From assembly GCA_050951365.1 (NCBI GenBank), contig JBMNIX010000009.1:124001-188000 (forward strand): 64,000 bases of DNA, given 5' to 3'. The notes under the pieces were generated by a model. It had not been told where the DNA came from. It did no database searches and saw only the letters and a list, made by a program, of their open reading frames with translations. Made by a program: the position numbers and the translations under genes. Positions 8,411-21,893 of the stretch are shown piece by piece; within the stretch, counting starts at the first letter, position 1, and each line of letters begins with the position of its first letter. The stretch comes from JAAYHG01 sp012735455 (GTDB lineage: Bacteria; Bacillota; DTU030; DUMP01).

Positions 8411-9136
8411 CTAGAAGGAAGGTATTTGAGGAAACCGCCGTTTATGTTCACTGCGGGCCCTCATGGCCCTCACCCGTGCTACTACTTCCGGGCTTCCTTC
8501 ACCGTTCAAGATAAACCTGTCTAACTCACTATAAGTAAGGCCCATTTCGTTTTCATCTGTCTGCCCCTCCCATAGGCCTGCAGAGGGTGGCTTTTCAATA
8601 ATTACCTGTGGTACACCCAGGTAACGCGCTAGTTCACGCACCTGCTCTTTCACTAAACCTACAATTGGCAGTAGGTCAACACCGGAGTCTGCGTGTTTGG
8701 TAAAATAACCAATCGTCCATTCGCTCTTGTTGGTTGACCCTAGGACCAAGTAATTATTCTGAGCAGCAATGTAATAAAGTGTGGTCATCCGCAAACGTGG
8801 CTTAATGTTAGCCAAAGCCAAGACCTTTGGTTCGCCTAAGTTGGCCACTTTAAGAGCGCCAACAAGCGCATCATAAGTAGCATCTAGGACTACCTCCTGT
8901 ACTGGTAGTTTAAATCTTTCAGCCACTAAACGAGCATGCTCTGCATCCTCACTCAGACTGTAACAGGGCATGATAACCCCCATCGCCCTGTCCGGAAAGG
9001 CGCGCTTGGCGAGCCCCGCGACCACCGCCGAGTCAATCCCTCCACTTAGACCAAAAACTACGCCTTTGGCGCCTGCCTCGGCCACCTTCTCTTTGAGCCA
9101 GGTCACAAGACGCATGGTTAACTCTGCTGTGTCCAT
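8411..9136 (-). CDS. nadE: NH3-dependent NAD+ synthetase
   Basis: Converts nicotinate adenine dinucleotide to NAD+ using ammonia and ATP, the last step of NAD synthesis. The ATP pyrophosphatase P-loop SGGIDS is at residues 31-36. STNKSEWTIGYFTKHADS and GVDLLPIVGLVKEQV are the conserved substrate and ATP contacts. At 241 residues it lacks a glutaminase domain, so it belongs to the ammonia-dependent class. It is transcribed toward yebC with a 111-base gap, and the rRNA operon terminator lies just upstream. Confidence 0.96.
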   Translation of the reverse strand: MDTAELTMRLVTWLKEKVAEAGAKGVVFGLSGGIDSAVVAGLAKRAFPDRAMGVIMPCYSLSEDAEHARLVAERFKLPVQEVVLDATYDALVGALKVANLGEPKVLALANIKPRLRMTTLYYIAAQNNYLVLGSTNKSEWTIGYFTKHADSGVDLLPIVGLVKEQVRELARYLGVPQVIIEKPPSAGLWEGQTDENEMGLTYSELDRFILNGEGSPEVVARVRAMRARSEHKRRFPQIPSF

Positions 9137-9230
9137 CCTACTGACCCCTTCCAGTGAATCTATCTAAATATACCACCCCTTTCAGAACCGGGTCAAGCGC
9201 CGCTCCTTCCCGTTGACTGCCGCTACCTAA

Positions 9231-9267
9231 GAATGCAGCAATGCCGCACCTCTGAGAAGTGCGGCAT
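9231..9267 (-). terminator. rRNA operon terminator
   Basis: A perfect 9-bp stem, ATGCCGCAC with GTGCGGCAT (9241-9249 and 9259-9267), lies 13 bases beyond the 3' end of 5S rRNA in the transcript, followed by a moderately T-rich tail. Confidence 0.8.
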
Positions 9268-9279
9268 CGGCAAAACAGA

Positions 9280-9394
<115 letters not shown>

Positions 9395-9462
9395 AATATT
9401 AGTCGTGAGTCTAACCACTGAAGACCAAATTTGCACCTTCAAAACAAAAGAGCGAGCAATCA

Positions 9463-14396
<4,934 letters not shown>

Positions 14397-14505
14397 AAAC
14401 CTTGCTAAGGCATCTCGCCTTAATACTTCCTGGGCTCTTATCAGTCGTCACTGACCACAAGTTCGCCTTCCTCTGTTTAGTTGTCAAGGTTCGTGGAACA
14501 GGACA
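14397..14505 (-). other. rRNA operon leader with 16S processing stem
   Basis: The leader between the P2 start region and the 16S gene holds the 5' arm of the 16S RNase III stem at 14447-14480, which pairs with 12516-12547 in the spacer (shared core AAACAGAGGAAGG and CAGTGAC). Confidence 0.8.
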
Positions 14506-14511
14506 GTAGTA

Positions 14512-14540
14512 ATTCTACCATGATCATCAAAGCCTGTCAA
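14512..14540 (-). promoter_or_regulatory. rRNA promoter P2 (sigma-A)
   Basis: TTGACA (14535-14540) and TAGAAT (14512-14517) are separated by exactly 17 bases, a near-perfect housekeeping promoter about 115 bases upstream of the 16S gene. Confidence 0.9.
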
Positions 14541-14588
14541 GATCTGTCGGTTCTGTGCCCGTCGCCCGTTAGACGCGACGCGTTTATT

Positions 14589-14617
14589 ATCTTATCACCG
14601 CGGGGTGAAAAAGTCAA
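14589..14617 (-). promoter_or_regulatory. rRNA promoter P1 (sigma-A)
   Basis: TTGACT (14612-14617) and TAAGAT (14589-14594) with a 17-base spacer, 77 bases upstream of P2. Tandem promoters are usual for rRNA operons. Confidence 0.75.
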
Positions 14618-14658
14618 CGTGTCACTTTATGGTAAACCAGGGATGGTGTCCCGACAAC

Positions 14659-15288
14659 CTATGGCAGTTGCAGTTGCCAGTATTGTTGGGGAACGTCCCC
14701 TACGATCACTGTCTGAGCCAGAGGCACAGTAGTCCTAACCTCTGTGGTGGAATAAATAAGCGGTATGATTACTTGTACCCGAGCAACTACCTCAATAAAC
14801 AATTGGTGTATGGTCTGGTTGATGCCAGCCTCCTTGAAATCACTGAGCAGATTGACACTCACAGTACCAATAGGAATCAGGGAGACTTTAATACGTGGTC
14901 CCAGATTAGCGAGCAACTTGCTGCCAAAAACCTGCCCGAGGGGTATTCCTATTTGCTCGGCCTTAAGAGCCTGCAGGCGACTTTGCACAAAGGAGGTTGC
15001 CCTGGAAGCTAGACGCGCTATTTCTACTGTATTGGGCTGCATCAAAACAATGCGCCCGCGGGTATCTTTATGAATAGCAACCAGGTCTTGATACTTGACT
15101 GTGGTAACAATCTCCTCTGCGATGGCATCATTTATCGCTTGCACTGCGAGTATTTTTGCCCTTGCTTCAGCCAGCGCAAGGAGTGTAGGACGAATGTTTC
15201 GCTCTACCAGCGCAAAGACCGTCACAGCCAGTAAGGCAAAAACAATAATAAAACTCAAGGCAGACCCCTGTCTTCGCCGCCTACCCAT
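14659..15288 (-). CDS. yunB: sporulation protein YunB
   Basis: A 209-residue protein matching YunB, a sigma-E-dependent mother-cell protein needed for efficient sporulation in Bacillus. It has a basic start (MGRRRRQGS), one membrane helix at about residues 10-28 and an extracytoplasmic domain with NDAIAEEI, GRIVLMQPNT and the conserved KVSLIPIGTVSVNLLSDFKE region (this string starts near residue 134). Its ribosome binding site GGGGGAGGTG is five bases from the ATG but is wholly inside a perfect inverted repeat (see 15294-15326). It lies between tyrS and the rRNA operon. Confidence 0.9.
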   Translation of the reverse strand: MGRRRRQGSALSFIIVFALLAVTVFALVERNIRPTLLALAEARAKILAVQAINDAIAEEIVTTVKYQDLVAIHKDTRGRIVLMQPNTVEIARLASRATSFVQSRLQALKAEQIGIPLGQVFGSKLLANLGPRIKVSLIPIGTVSVNLLSDFKEAGINQTIHQLFIEVVARVQVIIPLIYSTTEVRTTVPLAQTVIVGDVPQQYWQLQLP

Positions 15289-15293
15289 GCTTT

Positions 15294-15326
15294 CACCTCC
15301 CCCTTCATCTTATGTAGGGGGAGGTG
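15294..15326 (-). promoter_or_regulatory. hairpin sequestering the yunB ribosome binding site
   Basis: CACCTCCCCC and GGGGGAGGTG (15317-15326 and 15294-15303) form a perfect 10-bp stem with a 13-base loop on the minus strand. The downstream arm is the yunB Shine-Dalgarno itself and no T-run follows, so this is unlike a terminator and more like a translational block. Confidence 0.65.
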
Positions 15327-15362
15327 TCTTCGTGCCCTTAGTAACCGAGGCCAAAGAAAGTT

Positions 15363-16580
15363 CTAACCCAAGCGGGCAAAGCGACGTTTTCCGACCCTTA
15401 CCAAGAGTCCTCGCCGCGGTTTCAGCTTGCACTCAGGATCTGACTGCTTTACGTTGTCTATGCTCACCGCTCCCTGGGTTATCAAACGGCGAGCCTCGCT
15501 ACTGGAAGAGCAAAGATCTAACGCCGTAAGCAAACGCACGATCCAAACCTCACCGTTCTCATCCAACAACTCTTGAGACAGCGTCAACTCTGGTATGTCC
15601 TCCGGCACATCTCCCTGTTGAAAAACAGTCTTGAAATTGTCCTCTGCCTCCTCAGCTGCTTTGGTCCCATGATAGAGGGAGACAATCTCGCGCGCCAACC
15701 TCATCTTAGCATCTCGCGGGTGCACCTTACCTTCCTTAAGACCACTGGCCAATGCTCTTAACTCTGCCATAGGAACATCAGTCACCAACTCAAAGTACTT
15801 CAACATGAGCTCATCTGGGATAGCCATGGTCTTACCATACATATCAGCAGGTGGCTCGTCGATACCGATATGGTTACCTAAGCTCTTACTCATCTTTAAT
15901 GTCCCATCAATACCCTCGAGAATGGGAAGCATTAAGCAAATCTGTGGTTCTTGCCCAAAGTCGCGCTGCAATTGTCTTCCCATCAAGAGATTAAATTTCT
16001 GGTCTGTCCCACCCATTTCCACATCCGCTCGTAGAGCCACTGAGTCATAGCCTTGCATTAAAGGGTAGAAAAATTCGTGCACGCCAATAGGTCTGTTCTC
16101 TGCGAAACGCCTGGCAAAGTCGTCGCGCTCTAACATTCGGGCCACAGTTGTCTTAGCAGCCAGTTGCACCACCTCTGCAAAAGTCAAGGGGGCTAACCAA
16201 CTACTATTGTATTCCACAACGGTTTTCTCGCGATCCAAGATCTTAAAGACCTGATCTGTGTAACTCTTGGCGTTCCTTTCAATTTCCTCTGCACTGAGCT
16301 GCTTGCGTGTATCTGAACGCCCTGTGGGATCACCGATCCGTCCGGTAAAATCCCCAACCAGGAATACTATCTGGTGGCCAATCTCCTGCAATTGGCGCAT
16401 TTTCCGTAGCGGAACAGTGTGGCCCAGGTGAATGTCGGGGGCGGATGGGTCCACACCAAGTTTGATCCGCAACGGGCGTCCCTCTTTGTCAGCCCGAATT
16501 AACTTCTCCTTTAACTCTTCCGGCGAAATTACTTCCGCTGTTCCTCGTAAGAACACCTCGAGCTGCGCATCTAATTCCAT
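15363..16580 (-). CDS. tyrS: tyrosyl-tRNA synthetase
   Basis: A class I synthetase that charges tRNA-Tyr. From the ATG at 16580 (eight bases after AAGGAG) it is 405 residues. The HIGH-type motif HLGH is at 51-54 and KMSKS at 229-233; the tyrosine/tRNA recognition segments MQGYDSVALRADVEMGGTDQ and NLLMGRQLQRD are present. The C-terminal S4-like RNA-binding domain ends the protein. The length and HLGH motif fit the TyrZ-like bacterial type. It is preceded by a tyrosine T-box leader. Confidence 0.96.
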   Translation of the reverse strand: MELDAQLEVFLRGTAEVISPEELKEKLIRADKEGRPLRIKLGVDPSAPDIHLGHTVPLRKMRQLQEIGHQIVFLVGDFTGRIGDPTGRSDTRKQLSAEEIERNAKSYTDQVFKILDREKTVVEYNSSWLAPLTFAEVVQLAAKTTVARMLERDDFARRFAENRPIGVHEFFYPLMQGYDSVALRADVEMGGTDQKFNLLMGRQLQRDFGQEPQICLMLPILEGIDGTLKMSKSLGNHIGIDEPPADMYGKTMAIPDELMLKYFELVTDVPMAELRALASGLKEGKVHPRDAKMRLAREIVSLYHGTKAAEEAEDNFKTVFQQGDVPEDIPELTLSQELLDENGEVWIVRLLTALDLCSSSSEARRLITQGAVSIDNVKQSDPECKLKPRRGLLVRVGKRRFARLG

Positions 16581-16599
16581 CTTCATTTCTCCTTTTTCT

Positions 16600-16900
16600 T
16601 GTACTATTGGTTGGCCCACATTTCGGCGTGGGTTAGCTCAGATAGCTAAACAAAAAAGACCTTCTTATCCCCAAGGGACGAGAAGATCTATCTTCCTTCA
16701 CGCGGTACCACCCTAATTAGCCGCTAATTGCGGCTCACTCCGTGCTCCCCGTTAACGGAGGGAAACCGGCCCAGCCTACTTGGTTCAGCCTGCAGTTCAG
16801 GGGTGTATTTTTGCTAGCTAGGACTGACTGGCTCGCAACTTCCGCCAGCTCTCTGTACAGTTGCCTGCAGCTACTTTTCCCCGTCTTCACCTTTCATCTT
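16600..16900 (-). promoter_or_regulatory. tyrosine T-box leader
   Basis: The conserved T-box AGGGTGGTACCGCG is at 16702-16715. Stem I begins with the usual GGGGAAAAGTAG near the 5' end, and the specifier loop shows AAATACACCCC, giving TAC (16805-16807) as the tyrosine codon. Uncharged tRNA-Tyr should stabilise the antiterminator and allow tyrS transcription. Confidence 0.93.
16651..16686 (-). terminator. T-box terminator of tyrS
   Basis: The stem CTTCT-CGTCCC / GGGGATA-AGAAG on the minus strand is followed by TTTTTT, 70-100 bases upstream of the tyrS start. This is the regulated terminator of the T-box. Confidence 0.85.
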
Positions 16901-16906
16901 GAACCT

Positions 16907-16935
16907 ATTATAACATGGCATGTATGAGCCTGCAA
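16907..16935 (-). promoter_or_regulatory. tyrS leader promoter (sigma-A)
   Basis: TTGCAG (16930-16935) and TATAAT (16907-16912) are 17 bases apart, immediately upstream of the T-box leader. Confidence 0.8.
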
Positions 16936-17004
16936 TACCGTGCCAGTACTCGGTTACACTTCAATTCTGGAGATATCTGGGGCAGGCCCTCCAGTGGAAG
17001 GAGA

Positions 17005-17031
17005 TTGTCCTGGGCCGTCGAACAATATAAT
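17005..17031 (+). promoter_or_regulatory. possible promoter of the penicillin-binding protein gene
   Basis: A TATAAT is present at 17026-17031, 50 bases before the start codon. The best -35 (TTGTCC, 17005-17010) is only 15 bases away, so this is tentative. Confidence 0.4.
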
Positions 17032-17080
17032 GCAGCATGACGGCTAAAGAGGCCGCATGTACACTTAAGGAGGAACATGT

Positions 17081-19441
17081 ATGCTTAAGGGCACAAAGGG
17101 GAACATCACGATTCCCTTTTTACTCTTTGTCCTGGCCTTTCTTGTCTTCGCTGGCTCGGCCATGGCGTTTCTGGCTGGCTGCGTTAAGGATATGCCACGC
17201 TTTGATCCAGAGGTACTTAGAAAAACCAGCATGACATCTTCTGTGTTCGATGCCCACGGGCAGCTCTTTACACGCCTACACGCAGAAGAAAACCGCCTGC
17301 CGGTGACGTTAGACCAGATACCCACTCACCTGCGGCAGGCCTTTATCGCGACGGAAGACGTGCGCTTTGAGCAGCATTACGGCGTAGACCTAAAGGCTAT
17401 TGCCCGAGCGGCCTTCCGTATACTTACCAAGCAGTCCTTTGAAGGCGGCAGCACCATAACTCAACAGTTAGTGAAAAATGCTTTCTTGACCCAGGAACAA
17501 ACGATGAAACGAAAAATCCAGGAAGCAATCCTAGCCCTTCAGGTAGAACGTCGTTTTACTAAAGATCAGATCCTGGAAATGTATCTGAACGAAATCTACT
17601 TCAACCACGGGGCCTACGGGGTACAAGCGGCAAGCAAGCTTTATTTTGGCAAGGATGTTTGGGATTTAAACCTGGCAGAATCCGCTATGCTCACCGGCAT
17701 CACGAAAAACCCCAGCCGGTACTCCCCCTTTGTCTCCATGGAAGCGGCCCGCACCCGCCAGGCAATAGTGCTGGACAATATGGTCCGGGCAGGCTACATC
17801 TCGGAAAGCGAAGCAACCAAGGCCAAGAGTGAAGAGATCCACTTGGCAGAACTCAAGAGCAGAGTCCACCCAGCTCCTTATTTTGTAGACTATGTCATCA
17901 GCACTCTGGTGAAAGAGCTAGCGCCGAAAATGGGTTCAGAAAGCGCCGTGTACGACGCCATTTACAGGGGCGGACTAGAAATACACACCACAATTGACCC
18001 CACCATGCAGCAGGCAGCGGAAGATGCCCTCATTGCCAATCTGCCCAAAGGTGAGGAAGACAGCAACGGACTGATACAACCGCAGGGGGCTATTGTGGCA
18101 GTAGATCCCAACTCCGGTGCAGTCCGCGCAATGGTAGGTGGGCGCAACTACGAGGAAACCAAGTTTAACCGTGCCGCCCAAGCATTGCGCCAGCCTGGTT
18201 CGGCCTTTAAGCCCTTTGTTTATACCACCGCTTTGCTTGAAGGGTGGTCACCTGCATCTGTTTTGGACGACGCTCCGGTAGTCTATAAAGACGGTAGCGG
18301 TAAGACCTGGGCACCGAACAACTACAACAACACCTTCCAAGGACTAACGACGCTCAGGGTCGCCATTGAAAAATCTCTCAACGTGGTTGCGGTACGGCTC
18401 ATGGAAAAGGTGGGCGTAGACCAAGTTGTGAGCACAGCCGAAGACATGGGGCTTACGACTCTTGTTAAAAGCGGAAGCAGAAATGACCGGCAGCTTGCAT
18501 TGGCCCTGGGTGGAATGACCGAAGGTGTTTCACCTTTGGAAATGGCAGCGGCGTACAGCGTGCTGGCCAACGGTGGCTTTAAGGTCGACCCCCATCCAGT
18601 AACCCTAGTTAGGGATGCCAACGGCAATGTACTCTGGGAGAACCAGAGTATGAAGACGGAAGTCCTTTCCCCGCAGGTTGCCTACCTAATGACAGACATG
18701 CTAAAAGGCGTTATTACGCGTGGAACAGGCTCTGGTGCCGCTAGCGTAAAACGTCCGGCAGCGGGGAAGACCGGCACCACCAGTGAGAACAACGATGTTT
18801 GGTTTGTCGGTTACACACCGGATCTCTCTGCAGCGGTATGGATCGGCTCTGACGCCAAACCGCAAGGACAACGCACCTACCTCAGCCGTCACGGAATCGG
18901 CAGTGGTCTCCCTGCCCGTATTTGGGGTGCTTTCATGAAGCAAGCCCTGACAGGCACTCCTGTTCGGGATTTTAGCCGTCCTTCTGGATTTGTACCTATC
19001 ACCGTCTGTAGGAAATCTGGCCTCTTACCCGGTAATCTGTGCCCCCCCGAGGATTTGGTAACCGACTACTTTATCAAAGGCACGGAACCCGCTATACCTT
19101 GTGATGTCCATGTTACGGCCACGGTCTGCTCAGAAACGGGCGAGCTGGCCACAGAGTACTGCCCTGCTCCCATCACCAAGGTTTTTATTCAGCGTAAAGA
19201 ACCTTATGCTCAGCGTGCAGATGGTAAGAAACCTGCCGACGCCCATCTGGAAGTACCCACTACAACGTGTACCATGCACACAACCCCCCCTATTACACCC
19301 CTTTTCCCTGAGCAACCGGTTTTTCCGCACCCTGAACCTGGAGCGGAACCAGACAATGAAACCGAACAACAGGATGATAACCCAGTCCCTCCTGTTACCC
19401 TCAACAATGTACCCGATGGCCTGTTACAACAAGTAGATTAG
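17081..19441 (+). CDS. class A penicillin-binding protein (PBP1A family)
   Basis: A bifunctional peptidoglycan synthase, 786 residues, anchored by one N-terminal membrane helix (about residues 10-32). The glycosyltransferase domain shows EDVRFEQHYGVD, GGSTITQQLVKN and ERRFTKDQILEMYLN. The transpeptidase domain has SAFK with S374/K377, SLN at 432-434 and KTG at 563-565, so all three active-site motifs are intact. A proline- and acid-rich tail ends the protein. The ribosome binding site AGGAGG is seven bases before the ATG. It is the only large plus-strand gene, divergent from tyrS and convergent with mutS2. Confidence 0.96.
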   Translation: MLKGTKGNITIPFLLFVLAFLVFAGSAMAFLAGCVKDMPRFDPEVLRKTSMTSSVFDAHGQLFTRLHAEENRLPVTLDQIPTHLRQAFIATEDVRFEQHYGVDLKAIARAAFRILTKQSFEGGSTITQQLVKNAFLTQEQTMKRKIQEAILALQVERRFTKDQILEMYLNEIYFNHGAYGVQAASKLYFGKDVWDLNLAESAMLTGITKNPSRYSPFVSMEAARTRQAIVLDNMVRAGYISESEATKAKSEEIHLAELKSRVHPAPYFVDYVISTLVKELAPKMGSESAVYDAIYRGGLEIHTTIDPTMQQAAEDALIANLPKGEEDSNGLIQPQGAIVAVDPNSGAVRAMVGGRNYEETKFNRAAQALRQPGSAFKPFVYTTALLEGWSPASVLDDAPVVYKDGSGKTWAPNNYNNTFQGLTTLRVAIEKSLNVVAVRLMEKVGVDQVVSTAEDMGLTTLVKSGSRNDRQLALALGGMTEGVSPLEMAAAYSVLANGGFKVDPHPVTLVRDANGNVLWENQSMKTEVLSPQVAYLMTDMLKGVITRGTGSGAASVKRPAAGKTGTTSENNDVWFVGYTPDLSAAVWIGSDAKPQGQRTYLSRHGIGSGLPARIWGAFMKQALTGTPVRDFSRPSGFVPITVCRKSGLLPGNLCPPEDLVTDYFIKGTEPAIPCDVHVTATVCSETGELATEYCPAPITKVFIQRKEPYAQRADGKKPADAHLEVPTTTCTMHTTPPITPLFPEQPVFPHPEPGAEPDNETEQQDDNPVPPVTLNNVPDGLLQQVD

Positions 19442-19473
19442 TTGTTATATGACATTGTGAGATGATAAGGCAA

Positions 19474-19510
19474 AATCCACCTGTCACCCTCGTAAAGTGA
19501 CAGGTGGATT
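19474..19510. terminator. bidirectional terminator between PBP and mutS2
   Basis: AATCCACCTGTCAC (19474-19487) and GTGACAGGTGGATT (19497-19510) form a perfect 14-bp stem with a nine-base loop and T-rich flank on the plus side. It separates the two convergent genes. Confidence 0.88.
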
Positions 19511-19511
19511 C

Positions 19512-21893
19512 CTATTTTCTCAGCACAGCAATAGTCACGCCACTGCCACCCTCGCGGTAGCCTCCCAGGGCATAACTCTCCACCTGAGGATGCCTGGCGA
19601 GAAGGGATTGTATTGCCTGCCGGAGGGCACCTGTACCTTTACCATGGATAATCCTTACTCGCTCTAAACCACCCAAGTAAGCATCATCCAAGAACTTTTC
19701 TACCTGGTACTCAGCCTCCTCTACAGTAGATCCACGCAGGTCCAGTTCTGGGCTCACTGTGCTGGCTTTACTGCTGGCGATATTGCCAAGCGAACGTTCT
19801 CTGACCTTCTCTTCTTCCTTCCCAACTCGAACCTGGTTATCCTTGAGCTCAAGCTTGAGTACGCCAACCTGTACACGAACGGTACCTTCTTGATCTGGTG
19901 GCGAGAGAACCACTCCGCTCAACCTTAAGTGGGGAATGTACACTGTTTGTCCCTCTTTAAGTGGCTGCCTCACAGTCTCCGGTGGAAGAAGCTCTTCCTC
20001 ATCATTTCGTCCCAGTTTAGCTCGAACCTCTTCCTGTACTTCATTCAATCTCTCTCGCGCCTTGTTTGCAGCGAGCATCCTGTCTTTCTCGATAAGGTTG
20101 GACGAAGAAGCACGCAGCTCCTTAATGATCCTGGCTGCCTCGCGACGGGCATAGTTTAGAGTACTCACTGCCTCGTCCTTAGCGCGGCGAATAAGGTCAG
20201 CTTCGCGCTTGGCAAGAGCATCTCTCCTCCGCTCCCAATCACGCCTAAGTTGTTCTGCCTCGCGACGTTCCGCTTCTGCTTCTCTGGTTAAGCTCTCAAG
20301 ATGGAGTCGCTTCTCTTCCAGGGAGCGAATGAGATCATCGGCTTTAACCTCAGCATGGGAAAGAAGCGAGCGGGCTCGCTTCACTAGCGGCTCTGGTAAC
20401 CCCAAGCGAGCTGCAATCTCGAAAGCACTACTGCGTCCAGGTAGGCCAATTAGAAGACGATAGGTAGGCCTTAATGTAACTGAGTCAAATTCCACCGAAG
20501 CATTCTCTACGCGCCTTTGGCTGTAGGCGAACGCTTTCAGTTCGCTGTAGTGAGTGGTAGCAATGGTAGAGGCCCCCACTTCTCCTAGGTACTGTAGGAT
20601 AGACATGGCCAAGGCCGCACCTTCTGCCGGATCTGTTCCAGCTCCTAATTCGTCCAACAGCACCAGGCTTCGGCTAGAGCACTCCTTAAGAATATCGATA
20701 ATGTTGCTCATGTGAGAAGAAAACGTGCTCAGGCTTTGTTCAATACTCTGCTCATCGCCCACATCACAAAAGATGCGATCATAGACAGGAAGTTCGCTCC
20801 CCTCCTGGGCGGGAATGTGCAACCCTGCTTGATGCATCAAGGCAAACAAGCCGACTGTTTTTAAGGTAACCGTCTTACCACCAGTATTTGGACCGGTAAT
20901 TACCAGAGTATCAAAACTCTTTCCTAACCGGACACTGATGGGAACAGCGTCCGGTCCTAACAAAGGGTGTTTACCACCACGAATATCAAGGTACCCTTTT
21001 TCATTCAGCTGCGGTCGCACCGCTTCCTGGGCTAAAGCCAGCTTGCCTTTCGCTAAGACAAAGTCTATGTGGGCTAATTTACCAACTAGGTTCAAGATTC
21101 CCTCAGAGAGTTCTCCCACTGCACCGGAAAGTTGTGTCAGGATACGTTCCACCTCGTGGCGTTCGGCGGTCTCCACCTCGCGGAGTCGGTTTCCCATTTG
21201 AAATACTGCCATAGGCTCCACAAAAACCGTGGCCCCGCTGGCTGATTGATCGTGAATTACACCAGGAATCTGGTTGCGAAATTCATGCTTAACAGGCAGA
21301 ACATAACGATCGCCCCGTAGGGTGACAATAGGTTCCTGCAGATACTTTTGCACTGTGGACGATCGCACCATCTCTTCCATGCGACTTCTAATCTCGCTCG
21401 TCAGTCGCTTTAGCTCTCGCCGCAGCCGGAAGAGCGTTGGGCTAGCTTCATCGGTCAGCTCCTCACTGTTTAATACCGACCGTCGCAACTCTTGCTCAAG
21501 GTCAAGAAAAAGAGGTAGGTCCTCTCCCATCGCCGTAAACAGAGGGAAGTCCTCTAGCTTTGTCTGCAAAAATGTACGTAATCTTCGTCCACCCTCAAGG
21601 GTTTGAAGGATGGCAAAGAGTTCCGTTGTCCCTACTATGCCGCCCCGGCCGCAGCGTTCCACTGCCGGGACAATGTTGGAAATACCACCCAAAGGAGGAT
21701 TTATACCCCGCAGAAACAGCTCATGCGCTTCAGCCGTCTCAGCCTGCCCAGCCTCTACCTCTCTGGCATTAGCACTAGGAATGAGCTGGCGCGCTAATTC
21801 AGCCCCCAAGGAAGTGGCGGCCTGCGCTGCCAATTGCTCCACAATCTTATTCCATTCCAGCTTTAGCCTGGTCTTTTCCGCTGCAGCAGACAC
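19512..21893 (-). CDS. mutS2: endonuclease MutS2
   Basis: A MutS-family ATPase with a C-terminal Smr nuclease domain, 793 residues. In Bacillus MutS2 rescues collided ribosomes; in other bacteria it suppresses recombination. Walker A GPNTGGKT is at 334-341 and the DELGAGTDPAEG Walker B region follows. A long charged coiled coil (about 500-620) precedes the Smr domain with LDLRG and HGKGTG. It starts with GTG at 21893, overlapping the stop codon of the U32 gene by one base, which implies translational coupling. Confidence 0.96.
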   Translation of the reverse strand: MSAAAEKTRLKLEWNKIVEQLAAQAATSLGAELARQLIPSANAREVEAGQAETAEAHELFLRGINPPLGGISNIVPAVERCGRGGIVGTTELFAILQTLEGGRRLRTFLQTKLEDFPLFTAMGEDLPLFLDLEQELRRSVLNSEELTDEASPTLFRLRRELKRLTSEIRSRMEEMVRSSTVQKYLQEPIVTLRGDRYVLPVKHEFRNQIPGVIHDQSASGATVFVEPMAVFQMGNRLREVETAERHEVERILTQLSGAVGELSEGILNLVGKLAHIDFVLAKGKLALAQEAVRPQLNEKGYLDIRGGKHPLLGPDAVPISVRLGKSFDTLVITGPNTGGKTVTLKTVGLFALMHQAGLHIPAQEGSELPVYDRIFCDVGDEQSIEQSLSTFSSHMSNIIDILKECSSRSLVLLDELGAGTDPAEGAALAMSILQYLGEVGASTIATTHYSELKAFAYSQRRVENASVEFDSVTLRPTYRLLIGLPGRSSAFEIAARLGLPEPLVKRARSLLSHAEVKADDLIRSLEEKRLHLESLTREAEAERREAEQLRRDWERRRDALAKREADLIRRAKDEAVSTLNYARREAARIIKELRASSSNLIEKDRMLAANKARERLNEVQEEVRAKLGRNDEEELLPPETVRQPLKEGQTVYIPHLRLSGVVLSPPDQEGTVRVQVGVLKLELKDNQVRVGKEEEKVRERSLGNIASSKASTVSPELDLRGSTVEEAEYQVEKFLDDAYLGGLERVRIIHGKGTGALRQAIQSLLARHPQVESYALGGYREGGSGVTIAVLRK

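Noticed and set aside
14479..14487. TTGACAAC in the rRNA leader as a third promoter
   Set aside because: No -10 at 16-18 bases; it is part of the processing-stem flank.
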